Source: Aquitalea aquatica (GTDB lineage Bacteria; Pseudomonadota; Gammaproteobacteria; Burkholderiales; Chromobacteriaceae). From it: a DNA stretch of 64,000 nucleotides. The position numbers and the translations under genes were made by a program. The DNA is taken from the NCBI RefSeq assembly GCF_013911085.1, contig NZ_JACERN010000014.1, positions 1 through 64,000 on the forward strand, written 5' to 3'. The notes under the pieces are model-generated. The model searched no databases. It saw nothing but the letters and a program-made list of their open reading frames with translations, and had not been told where the DNA came from. Shown piece by piece: positions 47,006-55,773 of this stretch. Positions within the stretch are counted from its first letter, which is position 1. The number at the start of each line of letters is the position of its first letter.

Positions 47006-47040
47006 CAAGGCCCCGCGCATTGGTTTGCCGCGGGGCCTTG
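47006..47040. terminator. bidirectional terminator
   Basis: CAAGGCCCCGCG/CGCGGGGCCTTG, a perfect 12-bp stem between the convergent chemoreceptor and regulator genes. Confidence 0.8.
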
Positions 47041-47076
47041 TCTTTGCGGGCAGGCCTTGGCCAGCGCTGTCCAGCC

Positions 47077-47733
47077 TTATTCCAGTAGCGGCCCGGCCTT
47101 GATCACCGCCTGAGTGCGGCTACTGACTTCCAGCTTACGCAGGATGGCGGAAACATGTGCCTTGACCGTGCTCTCGGCGATATTCAGTTCGTGCGCCACG
47201 ATCTTGTTGGGCTTGCCGGCGACAATGCCCTCCAGCACGCAGCGCTCCTGGCGGGTCAGGCTGGCTAGCCGGGTTTGCATAGCTTGCTGTTCGGCCGTGA
47301 GAGGGATGGCGGTGGGGCTGTTGGTGTCGTGGCCGGCGAGGGAGGGGGGCTGATAGATTTCACCATCGGCACTGATGCGGCGTACCGCCTCGGCCATTTG
47401 CTGGCGCGGGGTGGATTTGGGAATGAAACCGCAAACGCCCAGCGCCAGTGCGGCTTGTACCACTTCGCTGCGCTCGTCGGCCGACACCACCACCAGCGGC
47501 ACAATCGGCGCGGCGCGGCGCAGGCAGGCGACGCCGTTCAGCCCCTGCATGCCCGGCATGTTGAGGTCGAGTAGTGCCAGCTCCAGGCTATCGTCGTGGA
47601 TGGCAGCGCTGGCTTCCGCCAGCGAGGTACATTCGATCAGGCGGATGTCCGCGCCAAATACTTCCCGCACCACGTCCTTCAAGGCTTCGCGAAACAGCGG
47701 GTGGTCGTCGGCAATCAGTACACTCATTTCCAT
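47077..47733 (-). CDS. NarL/LuxR-type response regulator
   Basis: 218 residues. Receiver domain: MEMSVLIADDHPLFREALKD, phospho-acceptor Asp in LALLDLNMPGMQG (about 57) and the Lys in GFIPKSTPRQQM. The LuxR HTH is at about 155-215 (LTRQERCVLEGIVAGKPNKI then VAHELNIAESTVKAHVSAIL). It is divergent from the FIST and hybrid-kinase genes, which suggests it receives their phosphate. In the Pseudomonas ethanol-oxidation cascade a similar regulator pairs with ErcS'/EraR-type proteins. Confidence 0.85.
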   Translation of the reverse strand: MEMSVLIADDHPLFREALKDVVREVFGADIRLIECTSLAEASAAIHDDSLELALLDLNMPGMQGLNGVACLRRAAPIVPLVVVSADERSEVVQAALALGVCGFIPKSTPRQQMAEAVRRISADGEIYQPPSLAGHDTNSPTAIPLTAEQQAMQTRLASLTRQERCVLEGIVAGKPNKIVAHELNIAESTVKAHVSAILRKLEVSSRTQAVIKAGPLLE

Positions 47734-48055
47734 ATCGATTCAGTCTCGCAAAAATAGCGCGCCCGGCAGCGGCGGCGTCCAAGACTATAGCCTGAATCGG
47801 CCAATGCTGGCAGCATGTCCGCTGCATGACTGGCGCACATCGTATGTTGCACAGCTGCTTGCGTGCAGCCTTAGCCGATCTGGCTTGCTGATCACGCTAG
47901 AATGAAGCTGTCTGTTCGTGTTAGCCACCGCTCTGCCTCAATCCCTTCTGGGGCAAGGCCGTGCTGTGGGCATGGCATGGTTAAACTGGCAAAGACCGGT
48001 CAATAGAATGACAAGGCCGTCGCCCGCTGTGGCGCGGCGGCAAGGTGGAGACAAG
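47734..48055. other. divergent promoter region
   Basis: 322 bp between the divergent regulator and FIST genes. I find no clear sigma70 or sigma54 boxes and no obvious operator. A frame from 47918 is open into the FIST gene but has no ribosome site, so 48056 is taken as the FIST start. Confidence 0.4.
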
Positions 48056-49222
48056 ATGGAGAATAGCCTGGTGTTGCTGGGCAGTACCCAGCAGCAGGAC
48101 CCCGCACTGGCCGCTGCCGAGCTGTTTCAGCAGCTGCATCAGCCGGATCTGGCACTGGTATTGCTGTTTATTTCCCCGGCCTATGATCTGGCCAGCCTCG
48201 GCCCCAGCTTGCACCGCTATTTTGGTAATGCACTGGTGGTGGGGTGCACCACGGCCGGTGAGATTGGCTGCCATGGCTATCAGCAGGGCAGTATCAGCGG
48301 GGTGAGTTTTGCCGAACCCGACTTCTTTGCCGTGGCAACCCGGCTGGATAATCTGCATGCCTTCGAACTGGCCGATGCCTTCGAAGCCGTGATGACTTCG
48401 CGGCATGAGCTGGCGCGCAAGAGCGGCCAGGCCATCGACCGCAACAGCTTTGCCCTGATGCTGATCGACGGGCTGGCGGCCTGCGAGGAGCGGGTGGCCA
48501 GTCGCTTGTCGTCAGCGCTGGGACATATTCCCTTGCTGGGCGGGTCTGCCGGCGACAATATGCGCTTCGAAAACACCGCCATCCTGCTGGACGGCCGTTT
48601 TCACAGCAATAGCGCAGCTTTTGTGATGGTGTCCAGCCGTCATCCTTTCGAAATGTTCAAGTCCGAGCATGCCGCCCGCAGTGGCGAGCGCATGGTGATT
48701 ACCGAGGCCGATGCCGACAGCCGTCTGGTTACCGAAATCAATGCCGAACCGGCGGCGGCGGAATACTGCCGGCTGCTGGGGCTGGACCCCGAGCGGTTGG
48801 ACCCGCACACCTTTGCCGCTCACCCGCTGGTCTTGCAAGTGGGGGGCGTGCCGTATGCGCGTTCCATCCAGCGCGTTAACGATGACTTGTCGCTGTCCTT
48901 TTTCTGCAGCGTGGACGAGGGCGTGGTGCTGTCCGGTACCGAACAGCAAGATCTGGTGGGTAGCCTGGCCCACACGTTTGCCCAGGTCCGTGGCAAGCTG
49001 GGTGGCCTACAGGTGGTGCTGGGCTGTGACTGCATCCTGCGGCGCATCATGATCAGCAATACCGCCGCGCAAAGCCGCCTGTCCGCTTTGCTGGTGCAAA
49101 ACCGGGTGGTGGGCTTTAACACCTACGGCGAGCAGTTCAATGCCATGCATGTCAATCAGACCTTCACCGGCATTGCCATTGGCTATGCCACAGGGACGGC
49201 CACAATACACGGAGCAGAATGA
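48056..49222 (+). CDS. FIST-domain sensory protein
   Basis: 388 residues. FIST N domain at about 25-210 (LALVLLFISPAYDLASLGPS, then ALVVGCTTAGEIGCHGYQQG and ISGVSFAEPDFFAVATRLDN) and FIST C at about 225-370 (DLVGSLAHTFAQVRGKLGGL, then GLQVVLGCDCILRR). FIST proteins bind small ligands and feed signals into kinases. The start at 48056 follows GGTGGAGACAAG. It overlaps the hybrid kinase gene by 4 bases, so they are one functional pair. Confidence 0.85.
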   Translation: MENSLVLLGSTQQQDPALAAAELFQQLHQPDLALVLLFISPAYDLASLGPSLHRYFGNALVVGCTTAGEIGCHGYQQGSISGVSFAEPDFFAVATRLDNLHAFELADAFEAVMTSRHELARKSGQAIDRNSFALMLIDGLAACEERVASRLSSALGHIPLLGGSAGDNMRFENTAILLDGRFHSNSAAFVMVSSRHPFEMFKSEHAARSGERMVITEADADSRLVTEINAEPAAAEYCRLLGLDPERLDPHTFAAHPLVLQVGGVPYARSIQRVNDDLSLSFFCSVDEGVVLSGTEQQDLVGSLAHTFAQVRGKLGGLQVVLGCDCILRRIMISNTAAQSRLSALLVQNRVVGFNTYGEQFNAMHVNQTFTGIAIGYATGTATIHGAE

Positions 49223-51825
49223 TGGAGCAGGAGCTGGATTTATCGGTAGCTGATCCATCACAGCTGCTGCAGCACATTGCCCGGCTGGAAAAGGACAATG
49301 CCAAACTACGCAAGATCAACAAGGCGCTGATCTACCGCGTGGAGAGCGGCATGGCCGACAATGGCAATTCCTTTACTATCTTCCAGGTGTCGGCCGAGCT
49401 GGAAAAACGTATCCAGGAGCGTACCCACGCGCTGGAACGCACGATGAATGAGCTGAAAACCAGCAATATCGCACTGGAAGAAGCCCGCCTTGCTGCCGAG
49501 CAAGCCAATAACCGGCTGGGGGTGGCGGTGGATACCATCGCCGACGGCTTTGCCCAGTGGGACCAGCACGACAGGCTGGTGCGTTTCAATCAGCGCTTTG
49601 TCGAGCTGCAGCCGGCATTGCGGCGGCATGTGCGCAGCGGCATGCAGTTTGCCGAATACCTCGATCATCTGGCCGACTCCGGCAGTGCGCTCGAGGCCTT
49701 GGGTCAGGTCGAGCACTGGCGCCAGCAACGCATCCAGCTGCACCGTGACAGTAGTGGCAGCTATCTGGAAGCGCTCAGCGATGGCCGCTATTTGCGTATC
49801 AGCGAACGCCAGACTGCCGATGGCGGCCGCGTGGCCATTTATACCGATATCAGCGAAATCAAGCGGCAGGAGCAGCGGCTGCGACAGCAGGATCAGGCGG
49901 CACACCGCCAGTTGCTGGAGGCTACCGTCAACAGCCTGCGCCAGGGTATTGCGGTGTTTGATCATCATTCACTGCTGCTGGCCTGGAATCACCGTTTCTG
50001 CGAGCTGGCCGGGCTGTCGCCGGCGATTTTGCGCGTGGGGCAGGCCTTGCCGGCCAGTGCGGAAATACCGCTGCTCTGCCCGGTCAATGGTAGTTACGAA
50101 GTGGAAACGGTTAGCGGCCTGGTGCTGGAAATCGAATCCTGTCCCATGCCCAATGCCGGCTTTGTGATTACCTGCAGCGATGTTACCGCCCGCAAGCGCG
50201 ATGAACTGGCCTTGCGCGAGAGTGAGTCCAAGCTGCGGCTGATTACCGATGCGCTGCCGGCACTGATTTCCTATGTCGACAAAGACCAGGTTTACCGCTT
50301 TACCAACAAAGGCTACGAAGACTGGTTTGGCCTGCCGGTGCAGGAAATCAATGGCCGGACCCTGCGCGAGGTGCTGGGGCCGGCTTTGTACGACCCGCGC
50401 CGGCATTTTGTCGAACGCGCGCTGGCCGGGGTGTCGTCGGTATTTGAGCTGAAAATGCCTGCACCCAAGCGCTCGGTGGAGTATGCCCAAGCTGCCTTTA
50501 TCCCGCATATCGGCGAGGATGGCGTAGTGCATGGCTTCTACGCGCTGATCCAGGACATTACCCAAACCCGACGAGCCGAGCAGGTGCTGCAGCAGGCCAA
50601 GGAAGAGCTGGAACAGAGCGTCACCGAGCGTACTGTCGAGTTGCGTCAGGCCAATACCCAGTTACGCGAGGCGATTGTGGCCGCCGAAGAAGCCAATCGC
50701 AGCAAGACACGCTTTTTTGCTGCCGCCAGCCACGATCTGCTGCAACCGCTGAATGCTGCACGGCTGTTTGTGGCCAGCCTGGCCGAACGCGAAGCCAGCG
50801 GCGAAAACATGCGGTTGGTGCAGCATGCGGCCACTTCGCTGGAGGCGGTGGATGATCTGATCAACACTCTGCTGGAGCTGTCGCGCATCGATGCCGGTGC
50901 CATCGAGGTGGAGCGCAGTCATTTTCATATCGACCAGCTGCTGCGCCAGCTCAGTATCGAATTCAGCCCGCTGGTGGCCGAGCGGGGGCTGAGCCTGCGC
51001 AGCCATCTGTGCGGTGCCGTGGTGTACAGCGACTGGGTTTTGCTCAGCCGTATCCTGCGCAATTTCCTCAGCAATGCCTTGCGTTACAGCGAGCATGGCC
51101 GGCTATTGCTGGCGGCGCGGCGTACCACTGAAGGCGTGCTGGTTGGTGTGTGGGATCAGGGGCAGGGCATTCCGGCCGACAAGCTGGCGCAGGTTTTTGA
51201 AGAGTTCCAGCGCCTGCCCGAGCACCGTGCCATGTGCAGCAAGGGGCTGGGGCTGGGACTGGCCATCGTCAAGCGGCTGGCCACGCGCTTGCAACACCGG
51301 CTGGAAGTACGCTCACAGCATGGGCGCGGCTCGTTTTTCGGCATCGTGCTGCCCTATGGCGAGCAGGCTGCCGCCAGTGCCATGCCACGGCAGCAGGAGG
51401 GGATCAGCACGGTACTGCCATCAGAATTGCAGGGACTGACGATTTTGCTGATCGACAACGAGCCGGCGATTCTGGCTGGCATGACCACCTTGCTCTCCGG
51501 CTGGGGCTGTCTGCCGCTGGCGGCGGCCGGACTGGCTGAGGCCCAGGCCTTGCTGGCACAACTGAGCAGCCCGCCGGACGTGATTCTGGCTGACTATCAT
51601 TTGGACCATGGCGTCAGTGGGCCGCAAGTCATCCTGGCTTTGTGCCAGCAGCTGCAGTTGCAGATCCCTGCTGCCATCATCACGGCCGATCGCAGCCCGG
51701 AAGTGGCTGCCGAAATCGCTGCTGAAGGCTGGTCCTTGCTTAGCAAGCCGGTGCGGCCGGCCAAGCTGCGGGCGCTGATTGGCCATCTGGGCAAGCTGGC
51801 TTTACTGCAGCGCGGGAGCCAATGA
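49219..51825 (+). CDS. hybrid sensor histidine kinase (PAS-PAS-HisKA-HATPase-REC)
   Basis: 868 residues, no membrane segment. A coiled coil (~10-95) leads to PAS-type domains at about 100-210, 225-320 and 330-450, then HisKA with the His in FFAAASHDLLQPLNAARLFV (about 503), the ATPase with NALRYSEHGR and GLGLGLAIVKRLATRL, and a C-terminal receiver with DNEPAI and DVILADYHLDHG. This resembles NahK/ErcS' kinases, including the HDLLQPL His box. Cytosolic signals probably reach it through the FIST partner. Confidence 0.85.
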   Translation: MMEQELDLSVADPSQLLQHIARLEKDNAKLRKINKALIYRVESGMADNGNSFTIFQVSAELEKRIQERTHALERTMNELKTSNIALEEARLAAEQANNRLGVAVDTIADGFAQWDQHDRLVRFNQRFVELQPALRRHVRSGMQFAEYLDHLADSGSALEALGQVEHWRQQRIQLHRDSSGSYLEALSDGRYLRISERQTADGGRVAIYTDISEIKRQEQRLRQQDQAAHRQLLEATVNSLRQGIAVFDHHSLLLAWNHRFCELAGLSPAILRVGQALPASAEIPLLCPVNGSYEVETVSGLVLEIESCPMPNAGFVITCSDVTARKRDELALRESESKLRLITDALPALISYVDKDQVYRFTNKGYEDWFGLPVQEINGRTLREVLGPALYDPRRHFVERALAGVSSVFELKMPAPKRSVEYAQAAFIPHIGEDGVVHGFYALIQDITQTRRAEQVLQQAKEELEQSVTERTVELRQANTQLREAIVAAEEANRSKTRFFAAASHDLLQPLNAARLFVASLAEREASGENMRLVQHAATSLEAVDDLINTLLELSRIDAGAIEVERSHFHIDQLLRQLSIEFSPLVAERGLSLRSHLCGAVVYSDWVLLSRILRNFLSNALRYSEHGRLLLAARRTTEGVLVGVWDQGQGIPADKLAQVFEEFQRLPEHRAMCSKGLGLGLAIVKRLATRLQHRLEVRSQHGRGSFFGIVLPYGEQAAASAMPRQQEGISTVLPSELQGLTILLIDNEPAILAGMTTLLSGWGCLPLAAAGLAEAQALLAQLSSPPDVILADYHLDHGVSGPQVILALCQQLQLQIPAAIITADRSPEVAAEIAAEGWSLLSKPVRPAKLRALIGHLGKLALLQRGSQ

Positions 51826-51989
51826 GCAGGCTGTGCATTGGCACTGCAGATGCGGGCTGCGCACTGCAGTGATGCCGGACGGTTCTAAGACCAAAGTCGA
51901 ATAGAGGGGGGCGAGGTAATTTCGCACAATGACCTGGCAGCCGGTTGTCACAGCCGGCGCTCCGATTCTAATAGCCAGGAGGCAACGTC

Positions 51990-53510
51990 ATGTATCAGCA
52001 AGCGCTCGCAGCACTCAGCAAGAAAGTCCCGCTGAAATCCCGTTACGACAACTTCATTGGTGGCCGCTGGGTGGCACCGGTACAAGGGCAGTATTTCACC
52101 AATATCAGCCCGATTGATGGCAAGCCGCTATGTGACATTGCCCGCTCCACGGCTGCCGATATCGAACTGGCTCTGGATGCCGCGCATGCTGCCGCCGATC
52201 GCTGGGGCCGTATCGCACCGGCAGTGCGCGCCAATGTACTGCTGAAGGTTGCCGACCGCATGGAAGAGTACCTGCCCTTCCTGGCGCTGGTGGAAACACT
52301 GGACAACGGCAAGCCTATCCGCGAAACCAATGCTGCCGACCTGCCACTGGCGGTGGATCACTTCCGCTACTTTGCCGCTTGTCTGCGTGCCCAGGAAGGC
52401 TCGCTGTCCGAGCTGGACGAAGACACCGTGGCTTATCACTACCACGAGCCGCTGGGCGTGGTGGGCCAGATCATTCCCTGGAATTTCCCGCTGCTGATGG
52501 CCGCCTGGAAGCTGGCCCCGGCGCTGGCCGCCGGCAACTGCGTGGTGCTCAAGCCGGCCGAGCAAACCCCGATGGCCATTCTGGTGCTGATGGAAGTCAT
52601 TGCCGACCTATTGCCCGATGGTGTGCTCAATGTGGTGAACGGCTTTGGTGTGGAAGCCGGCAAGCCGCTGGCCACCAACCCGCGCATTGCCAAGGTGGCC
52701 TTCACTGGAGAAACCGGCACCGGCCGCCTGATCATGCAATATGCTGCCGAAAACATCATTCCGGTGACACTGGAGCTGGGCGGCAAGTCGCCCAATATCT
52801 TCTTTGAAGATGTAATGCGCGAAGATGACGACTACTTCGACAAGGCACTGGAAGGCTTCGCCATGTTTGCCCTGAACCAAGGCGAAGTATGTACCTGCCC
52901 GTCGCGAGTGCTGGTGCAGGAGTCGATCTACGATGCCTTCATGGAGCGCGCAGTCGCCCGTGTCAAAGCCATCAAGCAGGGCAATCCGCTGGACATGGCC
53001 ACCATGATCGGCGCCCAGGCCTCGCGTGAGCAGCTGGACAAGATCCTGTCTTACATCGACATCGGTCGTGCCGAAGGTGCGCAGGTATTGACTGGCGGCG
53101 GCCAGGCCCAATTGGGTGGCCAACTGGCAGAGGGCTTCTATGTGCAGCCCACCATCCTGGCCGGCCATAACAAGATGCGCGTGTTCCAGGAGGAAATCTT
53201 TGGCCCGGTTGTTGCCGTGACTTCCTTCAAGGATAAGGAAGAAGCACTGCACATTGCCAATGACAGCGCCTTTGGCCTGGGAGCAGGCGTGTGGACCCGC
53301 GATGGTAATACTGCCTACCGTATGGGCCGCGAAATCAAGGCTGGCCGGGTGTGGACCAACTGCTACCACCTGTATCCGGCGCATGCTGCCTTTGGTGGCT
53401 ACAAGAAGTCCGGTATTGGTCGCGAAACCCACAAAATGATGCTCGATCACTACCAGCAAACCAAGAATCTGCTGGTGAGTTACAGCCCGAAGGCGCTGGG
53501 CTTCTTCTAA
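51990..53510 (+). CDS. exaC: NAD+-dependent aldehyde dehydrogenase (ExaC/AcoD-like)
   Basis: 506 residues. Family features: [20 protein letters not shown], the general-base Glu in [17 protein letters not shown], the catalytic Cys in [14 protein letters not shown] (about 301-303), and the C-terminal [20 protein letters not shown]. The length, the '[21 protein letters not shown]' region and the DUF779 gene downstream identify the acetaldehyde dehydrogenase group used in ethanol and acetoin oxidation. AGGAGG lies 6 bases before the start. Confidence 0.9.
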   Translation: MYQQALAALSKKVPLKSRYDNFIGGRWVAPVQGQYFTNISPIDGKPLCDIARSTAADIELALDAAHAAADRWGRIAPAVRANVLLKVADRMEEYLPFLALVETLDNGKPIRETNAADLPLAVDHFRYFAACLRAQEGSLSELDEDTVAYHYHEPLGVVGQIIPWNFPLLMAAWKLAPALAAGNCVVLKPAEQTPMAILVLMEVIADLLPDGVLNVVNGFGVEAGKPLATNPRIAKVAFTGETGTGRLIMQYAAENIIPVTLELGGKSPNIFFEDVMREDDDYFDKALEGFAMFALNQGEVCTCPSRVLVQESIYDAFMERAVARVKAIKQGNPLDMATMIGAQASREQLDKILSYIDIGRAEGAQVLTGGGQAQLGGQLAEGFYVQPTILAGHNKMRVFQEEIFGPVVAVTSFKDKEEALHIANDSAFGLGAGVWTRDGNTAYRMGREIKAGRVWTNCYHLYPAHAAFGGYKKSGIGRETHKMMLDHYQQTKNLLVSYSPKALGFF

Positions 53511-53692
53511 GCAGTCTTTGCCTGCCGCTGGCCGCTGGTGTGGCAAGGTGCGCATCAGCGGCTTGCCGGCAGCCTTTCTTTTCACGGTCATCGCCGCTAG
53601 GCGGGTGGCCGCTTGCAAGCAGCGGTCCTCCTCGGGGGTGGCGCGAGCCGCTCTCGCTTTGGCGCCGCCGGTTTCTCGCAAAAAGGGGTGAC

Positions 53693-54070
53693 ATGATTTC
53701 CCGCGTCAACATGACAGAGCGTGCTGCGGAACTATTGTCGGTGTTGTGCCAGCGCCATGGTGCCTTGCTGTTTCACCAGTCCGGCGGATGCTGTGACGGC
53801 AGTGCACCACTGTGTTTTACCCAGCAGGAATTCCGTGTTGGCGATCATGACATCCTGTTGGGAGAAATCGGCGGCTGCCCTTTTTACATCAGTGAATTTC
53901 TGTATGGCTATTGGCAGAACTGTGTACTGACCATAGATGCCCTGCCGGGGCGTGGCGGCGGCTTTTCGCTGGAGTCGGCGGAAGGGATGCGCTTTGTCAC
54001 GCTGTCCCGCTTGCTGAGCGAGGAGGAATTGGCTGTCGCGAGTTCGCAAGAAAGCAGGTCGCCGCCATGA
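53693..54070 (+). CDS. DUF779 protein, partner of the aldehyde dehydrogenase
   Basis: 125 residues. The core AAELLSVLCQRHGALLFHQS then GGCCDGSAPLC is DUF779. The family typically stands next to ExaC/AcoD-type aldehyde dehydrogenases, often as the downstream gene as here, with unknown biochemical role. The Cys-rich GGCCDGSAPLC could bind a metal. AAAGGGGTGAC precedes the ATG. A longer frame upstream is the antisense-like extension into the dehydrogenase gene and is not used. Confidence 0.85.
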   Translation: MISRVNMTERAAELLSVLCQRHGALLFHQSGGCCDGSAPLCFTQQEFRVGDHDILLGEIGGCPFYISEFLYGYWQNCVLTIDALPGRGGGFSLESAEGMRFVTLSRLLSEEELAVASSQESRSPP

Positions 54071-54140
54071 CTGGCGGTTACAATACGGTCATCGTTGCGA
54101 TGACCGGGTATGCCTGTACCGGCCACTTGGCCATTAACTG

Positions 54141-54168
54141 AAAAACCCCGCTCGTCGGGGTTTTTCAT
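54141..54168. terminator. terminator after the DUF779 gene
   Basis: AAAAACCCCG-ctcgt-CGGGGTTTTT, symmetric A and T tracts, between convergent genes. Confidence 0.75.
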
Positions 54169-54228
54169 TTGTATCACGCTGTTGGTGCCGTGCAGCGGTG
54201 AGCTGCGGATGTCGGTAATAAAGCTTGT

Positions 54229-54477
54229 TCAGGAGGCATCCAGATAGTCGTAACCGGCCCAGTCAAGGGCATAGCCATTTAGCTGACGCAGATTGATGGG
54301 CTTGAGCAGACCATGCTGCTGCATATGGCGCAGATGTTCATGAATGGTCAGGTCACTGAATTCATCACCGGTTTCGCGGCGGATAGCTGCGATGAGCTGG
54401 CGCTCGTCCAGATATTGCACCTGCTTCAGGCGCAAAATGCGTAGTATTCGAAACACCAATAATTCGTTGCGTGGCAT
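54229..54477 (-). CDS. small winged-helix-like protein
   Basis: 82 residues: MPRNELLVFRILRILRLKQV, then QLIAAIRRETGDEFSDLTIH and EHLRHMQQHGLLKPINLRQL, the helix pattern of a small winged helix. It may regulate neighbouring genes. No named family. It is divergent from the DUF1289 gene. Confidence 0.5.
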   Translation of the reverse strand: MPRNELLVFRILRILRLKQVQYLDERQLIAAIRRETGDEFSDLTIHEHLRHMQQHGLLKPINLRQLNGYALDWAGYDYLDAS

Positions 54478-54573
54478 TTGTGTCTATATTGTTGCAGCGA
54501 TTTTTCATTTATCTGACATTTATATTGGGAAAGTCAAGAAATATGACAGAAGTGTTTCAGCCAGGAGTGGCGC

Positions 54574-54966
54574 ATGGCGCTTGAGCGTCCAGACTCCCCC
54601 TGTATCGCCCGTTGCACCACCGCCGTGGGTGACAATGTCTGCCGGGGCTGTGGCCGCAGCTTTGCCGAGATTTCCAACTGGTGCTTCATGGATGAGAACG
54701 CACGTGAGCAGGTCTGGCTGCAGTTGCCGCAACGCCAACCGTTGCTGGATATCGCGGAAGGGCTGGGCGTGCTACTCGATCTGCAGCAACTGGATGGTGA
54801 AGAGTGGGGGGTGCTGCCGCTAGCCGGGCGGCCCTTGTTCATTCGCATGCAGTCTGCTGGTGTGCAACTGCGCTTACCAGATGGCCGGGCCTTGCCACTG
54901 GATGTACAGCAAGGCCTAGATGGCATCACGGCGCAATTGCGTCAGTATGCAGCGCTAGTCAATTAG
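54574..54966 (+). CDS. DUF1289 family protein
   Basis: 130 residues. MALERPDSPCIARCTTAVGD then NVCRGCGRSFAEISNW is the DUF1289 zinc/Fe-type motif (SPCIxxCxxxxxxxxCxGCxRxxxEIxxW). The rest is an extra C-terminal domain (LLDLQQLDGEEWGVLPLAGR) not found in the shortest members. Function unknown. The start is set by the conserved N-terminus and GGAG. Confidence 0.75.
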   Translation: MALERPDSPCIARCTTAVGDNVCRGCGRSFAEISNWCFMDENAREQVWLQLPQRQPLLDIAEGLGVLLDLQQLDGEEWGVLPLAGRPLFIRMQSAGVQLRLPDGRALPLDVQQGLDGITAQLRQYAALVN

Positions 54967-54987
54967 TAGTTAATGGAGAGCTGAAAT

Positions 54988-55599
54988 ATGGCGCAGGACA
55001 GTTCCTTGCCGGATTTCTGGGATGTGCGCTACCAGCAGGGTGTCACACCATGGGAGGGGGCGCAGCCGGATGCGCATATGCAGCGCTTCATCACCAGCCT
55101 GCCGTCGGGCTGCAGGGTGTTGCTGCCAGGCTGCGGCTCGGCGGCGGATGTGCGCTGGCTGTTGCAGGCCGGCATGCAGGTGGATGCCATCGATTTTAGC
55201 CATGAGGCCATTCGGCGGGCGGCTACCACGCTGCAAGACAGCCCGGCGCGCCTGTGGCAGGCCGACTTTTTTGCCCTTGATGCCACGCAAACATACGACC
55301 TGATATTCGAACGGGCCTTCTTGTGCGCCTTGCCGCCACGGCGCTGGACAGACTATACCCAGAAGATGATGCAATTGATTCCTAGTGGCGCTTATCTGGC
55401 CGGGGTGTTTTTTCTGGCAGACAAAGCCAAGGGGCCTCCCTTTGGTACGAGCCGCGATGCACTGCAGCAACTGTTTGCTGAGGGCTTCGTACTGAAAGAC
55501 TGCCAGCCGGTTGGCGCGCCCTTGCCGGTGTTTGCCGGTCAGGAGTTCTGGATGGTGTGGCAGCGCAAGGCTGCAGCAGGCGGCGTGCTGGCAGAATAA
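54988..55599 (+). CDS. SAM-dependent methyltransferase, TPMT-like
   Basis: 203 residues. DFWDVRYQQGVTPWEGAQPD then CRVLLPGCGSAADVRWLLQA (motif I PGCGxG-like) and VDAIDFSHEAIRRA, YDLIFERAFLCALPPRRW follow the thiopurine S-methyltransferase superfamily. These proteins methylate thiol or selenium/tellurium compounds. It follows the DUF1289 gene by 21 bases and has GGAGAG before its start. Confidence 0.8.
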   Translation: MAQDSSLPDFWDVRYQQGVTPWEGAQPDAHMQRFITSLPSGCRVLLPGCGSAADVRWLLQAGMQVDAIDFSHEAIRRAATTLQDSPARLWQADFFALDATQTYDLIFERAFLCALPPRRWTDYTQKMMQLIPSGAYLAGVFFLADKAKGPPFGTSRDALQQLFAEGFVLKDCQPVGAPLPVFAGQEFWMVWQRKAAAGGVLAE

Positions 55600-55773
55600 T
55601 CTTTCATATCTTGTAGTTACAGTTTGTGCTCGCTGTGAACTACCTGCGAATGGTTCTTGATAACCGTCATTTTTATTGCAATTGGGATTGGTTATTTCAC
55701 AGATTTAAGGTAAAAATGTAGCGCCCGCTTTAAACATATAACAAGCAATATCAGCAGGTCGTAAGGAGAGAGC

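Noticed and set aside
51900-51960. Possible sigma54 promoter before the aldehyde dehydrogenase (TGGCAGCCGGTTGTC)
   Set aside because: The -24 GG fits but the -12 element lacks the required GC.
52608-53681. Minus-strand frame of 357 codons over the aldehyde dehydrogenase
   Set aside because: Mirror frame of a high-GC gene; no family features.
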